Below are positions 32,917 through 34,384 of a stretch of DNA of 34,384 nucleotides, one piece after another. Made by a program: the position numbers and the translations under genes. Origin of the DNA: Opitutales bacterium. GTDB taxonomy: Bacteria > Verrucomicrobiota > Verrucomicrobiia > Opitutales > Oceanipulchritudinaceae. Every line of letters starts with the position of its first letter. Within the stretch, counting starts at the first letter, position 1. The stretch spans positions 1 through 34,384 of the forward strand of contig SLNJ01000051.1 of assembly GCA_007133065.1 (NCBI GenBank). The letters run 5' to 3'. Under the pieces are notes generated by a model, which saw only the letters and a list, made by a program, of their open reading frames with translations, was not told the origin of the DNA and ran no database searches.

Positions 32917-33021
32917 TTATCGCGATTCGGGGGATTTTGCGTGTCGTTTGAGGCCGATCTGCAGGACGTCCATTCGAATCACAGCGTGCAGCGCCTCCCA
33001 CTGTTTCTTGTAGCTTTCCAT
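32917..33021 (-). CDS. Hypothetical mini-protein (34 residues)
   Basis: ATG 33021 opens a 34-codon frame ending in TAA at 32917. Its translation has good helix composition, with ESYKKQWEALHAVIRMDVLQ followed by a basic tail, and is more protein-like than the long frames around it. The frame also extends 18 codons upstream without a stop and could begin at a GTG. I do not recognise the family. It may be a real small protein, a fragment of a mobile or decayed gene, or chance. Confidence 0.3.
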   Translation of the reverse strand: MESYKKQWEALHAVIRMDVLQIGLKRHAKSPESR

Positions 33022-33047
33022 TCCAATCGTACGCCCCTCGTTGCCCA

Positions 33048-33218
33048 ATGGAAGGACGTCCACAGCGCTCGGTCATCACCGCTTCGAAGCATGCGGGCGA
33101 GACCCGGAAACGCGCTGAGACCCTGAAGGGCACCGACGCGGTGCGGATCGACACAGCTGACCCGACCGGGCGTTGGCGAATTTCGGTTAACGGCGGAACT
33201 CAGTTCGCAGCGTCTTGA
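33048..33218 (+). CDS. Hypothetical mini-protein (56 residues), faintly RelE/HigB-like at its end
   Basis: ATG 33048 opens a 56-codon frame ending in TGA at 33216-33218. It contains ETRKRAETLKGTDAVRIDTA and then DPTGRWRISVNGGTQFA. The LKG...GRWRISVNG order recalls the central strands of RelE/HigB toxins, but the rest of that fold and a partner antitoxin are missing, so a toxin remnant is only a guess. It diverges from the mini-ORF on the other strand, with 26 bases between the two start codons. Confidence 0.3.
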   Translation: MEGRPQRSVITASKHAGETRKRAETLKGTDAVRIDTADPTGRWRISVNGGTQFAAS

Positions 33219-33462
33219 ATTGCGTTGCCTGCGGCCTCCGCATCTTCACCGAAACCGCGCATGGTGAAACGCCGGCACGTCGCCCGTCTCTCTCACGATC
33301 TTGACGGGCGTTCTCCCGCTCAAAGCTTCATCACAATAGAAGTCGTTTGTCATCGGTTCACTTCCCGGCCATTAAGGTACTTGCGACAACAAGGTGTGCC
33401 CTCCATGCGCGATCTCTGGGTTCGCTTCAAATACGGAGAAAAGGCTCAAATCTGAACTCTGG

Positions 33463-34236
33463 TCACTGATCCTTCGGAACCGCCGTGCTACGGACCCGTA
33501 TGGCCGGTGGTGTGGGGGCGGGGGGCGTAATGCTCCCCGCTACCCGATTGGGCGGTTGATTCAGGAAGGTGACGGCTTCGTCAAGCGTGTCGAACGCTGG
33601 AGAAACGGAGGCTTGTTGACGAACCAAAATCGCCTTCCACCCCGCCTTTCGCGGACCTTCGAAGTCGGCGGAAAGCGAATCACCAATCATCCAAATATCC
33701 TCAATTCCGTCGATACCTTCGACCGCTGATTCATATGCCTTTGGATTTGGCTTCTCAAAGCCGGTATCCGCTGAGTTCGTGATTCGGATAAAGAATCCCT
33801 GCAGTCCGAGGGCTTCAACGATCTGAGGAAGCTCCGGAACATGATTCGAGAGAACGATGCTCTTCCATCCCTGCGCTGAAGCTCTTCGCAAGGATGAAAG
33901 GGTATCGGGATATAGACTCCAGGAATCAATCGAGCAAAATCGGTGACGGACTCGTCCGGCAAGCTGATTCGCAAGTATCGGATCTACTCCAATCTTTACG
34001 AACGCTCTTTTGAAAACAGGCTGCATCCAGGCCCACCACTCATCTGCGCCGCAAATATGCTCATGGGAGAGGTCAGGAGTGTGCCAGGGAAATCCTTCTT
34101 GAAGCGCGGAGGATAGTTCTTCCCGGGTAACGCGAAAATCAGGTGCATGATCGGCCAGCACTTCCGAGAAGGTGCCCGACCAACCACGGTCCCGGTAGGC
34201 GAGCGTTCCATCAAAATCCCATACCAATAATTTCAT
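33463..34236 (-). CDS. HAD-superfamily hydrolase (phosphatase-like)
   Basis: A 257-residue cytoplasmic HAD hydrolase. Motif I is LLVWDFDGTLA with the nucleophile D7 and acid D9; a helical cap with WWAWMQPVFKRAF follows; motif II is SIVLSNH; motif III is the lysine in FEKPNPKAYESA; motif IV is IWMIGDSLSADFEG. All four are present, so it is likely an active phosphatase on a small phosphorylated molecule of unknown nature. ATG 34236, preceded by an AGAAGAAG purine run, is preferred over an in-frame TTG at 34251. The last 30 residues are Pro-rich (SITPPAPTPPAIRV) and probably disordered. It lies 50 bases after the tail of a DUF2442-like gene on the same strand. Confidence 0.83.
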   Translation of the reverse strand: MKLLVWDFDGTLAYRDRGWSGTFSEVLADHAPDFRVTREELSSALQEGFPWHTPDLSHEHICGADEWWAWMQPVFKRAFVKIGVDPILANQLAGRVRHRFCSIDSWSLYPDTLSSLRRASAQGWKSIVLSNHVPELPQIVEALGLQGFFIRITNSADTGFEKPNPKAYESAVEGIDGIEDIWMIGDSLSADFEGPRKAGWKAILVRQQASVSPAFDTLDEAVTFLNQPPNRVAGSITPPAPTPPAIRVRSTAVPKDQ

Positions 34237-34270
34237 TCTTCTTCTGCCCAACGTGAAGTGGCTGCATGGA

Positions 34271-34292
34271 GAGTAGCGCGGCAGCGCTACTC
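34271..34292. terminator. Perfect 9-bp hairpin at the end of the DUF2442-like gene
   Basis: GAGTAGCGC (34271-34279) and GCGCTACTC (34284-34292) are exact inverted copies around a 4-base loop. Read on the minus strand the hairpin begins with the stop codon of the DUF2442-like gene. No T-run follows, so it may be a weak terminator, an mRNA-stabilising structure or a copy of a small palindromic repeat. Confidence 0.45.
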
Positions 34293-34384
34293 GGAATTGC
34301 CTCCCTCGTCTGGTTCGGGGGGCAGTTCGAAGCGTCCGGCAACGACGCCGGGGACAGTGATGTCTTCATCCAAATCCTCCCACC
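34287..34384 (-). CDS. C-terminal end of a DUF2442-like protein, cut by the window edge
   Basis: Only the last 32 codons are in the window, ending in TAG at 34289-34287. The translation WEDLDEDITVPGVVAGRFEL fits the end of DUF2442 proteins, which often finish with a W-x-x-LDEDI-S-V-x-G-L-L-x-G pattern. DUF2442 genes commonly stand next to DUF4160 genes in small two-gene units that resemble toxin-antitoxin modules; the partner would be outside the window. The fragment is short, so the identification is tentative. Confidence 0.45.
   Translation of the reverse strand, partial: WEDLDEDITVPGVVAGRFELPPEPDEGGNSE

Larger units (their letters stand above)
32835..33462. other. Mostly non-coding stretch with two divergent mini-ORFs
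   Basis: The 628 bases between the membrane-protein and HAD genes hold no gene of normal length. Two short, protein-like ORFs face away from each other at 32917-33021 and 33048-33218 (listed separately) across a TTCCATT/AATGGAA inverted pair. From 33219 to 33462 I see nothing I can support. Confidence 0.4.

Noticed and set aside
33225-33455. 76-codon plus-strand frame upstream of the HAD gene's end
   Set aside because: No ribosome binding site, no domain pattern and irregular composition; it is probably chance.

Overview
The window looks like chromosomal DNA of a Gram-negative bacterium, most likely from the PVC superphylum (Verrucomicrobiota, perhaps Opitutales/Puniceicoccales-like). This placement is an inference. 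It rests on the large secreted PQQ-propeller protein with malectin- and LamG-like domains, the FtsX-type ABC cluster with a 'CPIPVF' secreted protein, the secreted beta-helix protein, and the lipid A deacylase and RND-type exporter, which imply an outer membrane. I saw no rRNA, tRNA or CRISPR array.

Region A (1-2573, minus strand) is a sugar-phosphate operon. It holds a BadF/GlcNAc-kinase-type kinase, an archaeal-type cupin glucose-6-phosphate isomerase, a cupin mannose-6-phosphate isomerase and the start of a further protein cut by the window edge.

Region B (2844-11032, plus strand) is an accessory operon and the best candidate here for an undescribed system. It contains a 1472-residue secreted mosaic protein (LamG, Ig, PQQ propeller, methyltransferase fold, malectin-like), a decayed solute-binding-protein gene, a secreted protein with CPIPVF and CSC motifs, an FtsX/MacB-fold permease, its ATPase, and a membrane-anchored ModA-like protein that lacks the middle of the family fold. 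The last four genes are chained by ATGA overlaps. Region C (11106-16430) has an enolase-superfamily enzyme, a secreted right-handed beta-helix protein and an M23/PKD protein.

Region D (16701-28360, minus strand) is a compact aryl-polyene (xanthomonadin-like) pigment cluster. In order of transcription it encodes a XanB2/Hyg5-type chorismatase, a flavin-dependent halogenase-like enzyme, ACP, ketosynthase, a ketosynthase-like partner, an LpxL-like acyltransferase, a PlsC-hotdog fusion, a glycosyltransferase remnant, a LolA-like protein, an MMPL exporter, a hotdog dehydratase, an AMP-ligase and a methyltransferase. The expected logic is chorismate to hydroxybenzoate, activation and loading on ACP, iterative elongation and dehydration, halogenation and methylation, attachment to a lipid and export. 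The AMP-ligase has lost its central part and the glycosyltransferase is a stub, so the cluster may be partly disabled or rely on genes elsewhere. No ketoreductase is visible.

Region E (28660-32834) holds a PagL-like lipid A deacylase, two SAM methyltransferases, a NodB-type deacetylase and an LPG-synthase-type membrane protein, a plausible envelope-modification neighbourhood. Region F (32835-34384) has a mostly non-coding stretch with two divergent mini-ORFs, a HAD hydrolase, a perfect hairpin and the tail of a DUF2442-like gene.

Four genes in the window (two solute-binding-like, the AMP-ligase, the glycosyltransferase) show loss of internal or terminal segments. This could be real gene decay or an assembly problem, and it deserves a check against reads.
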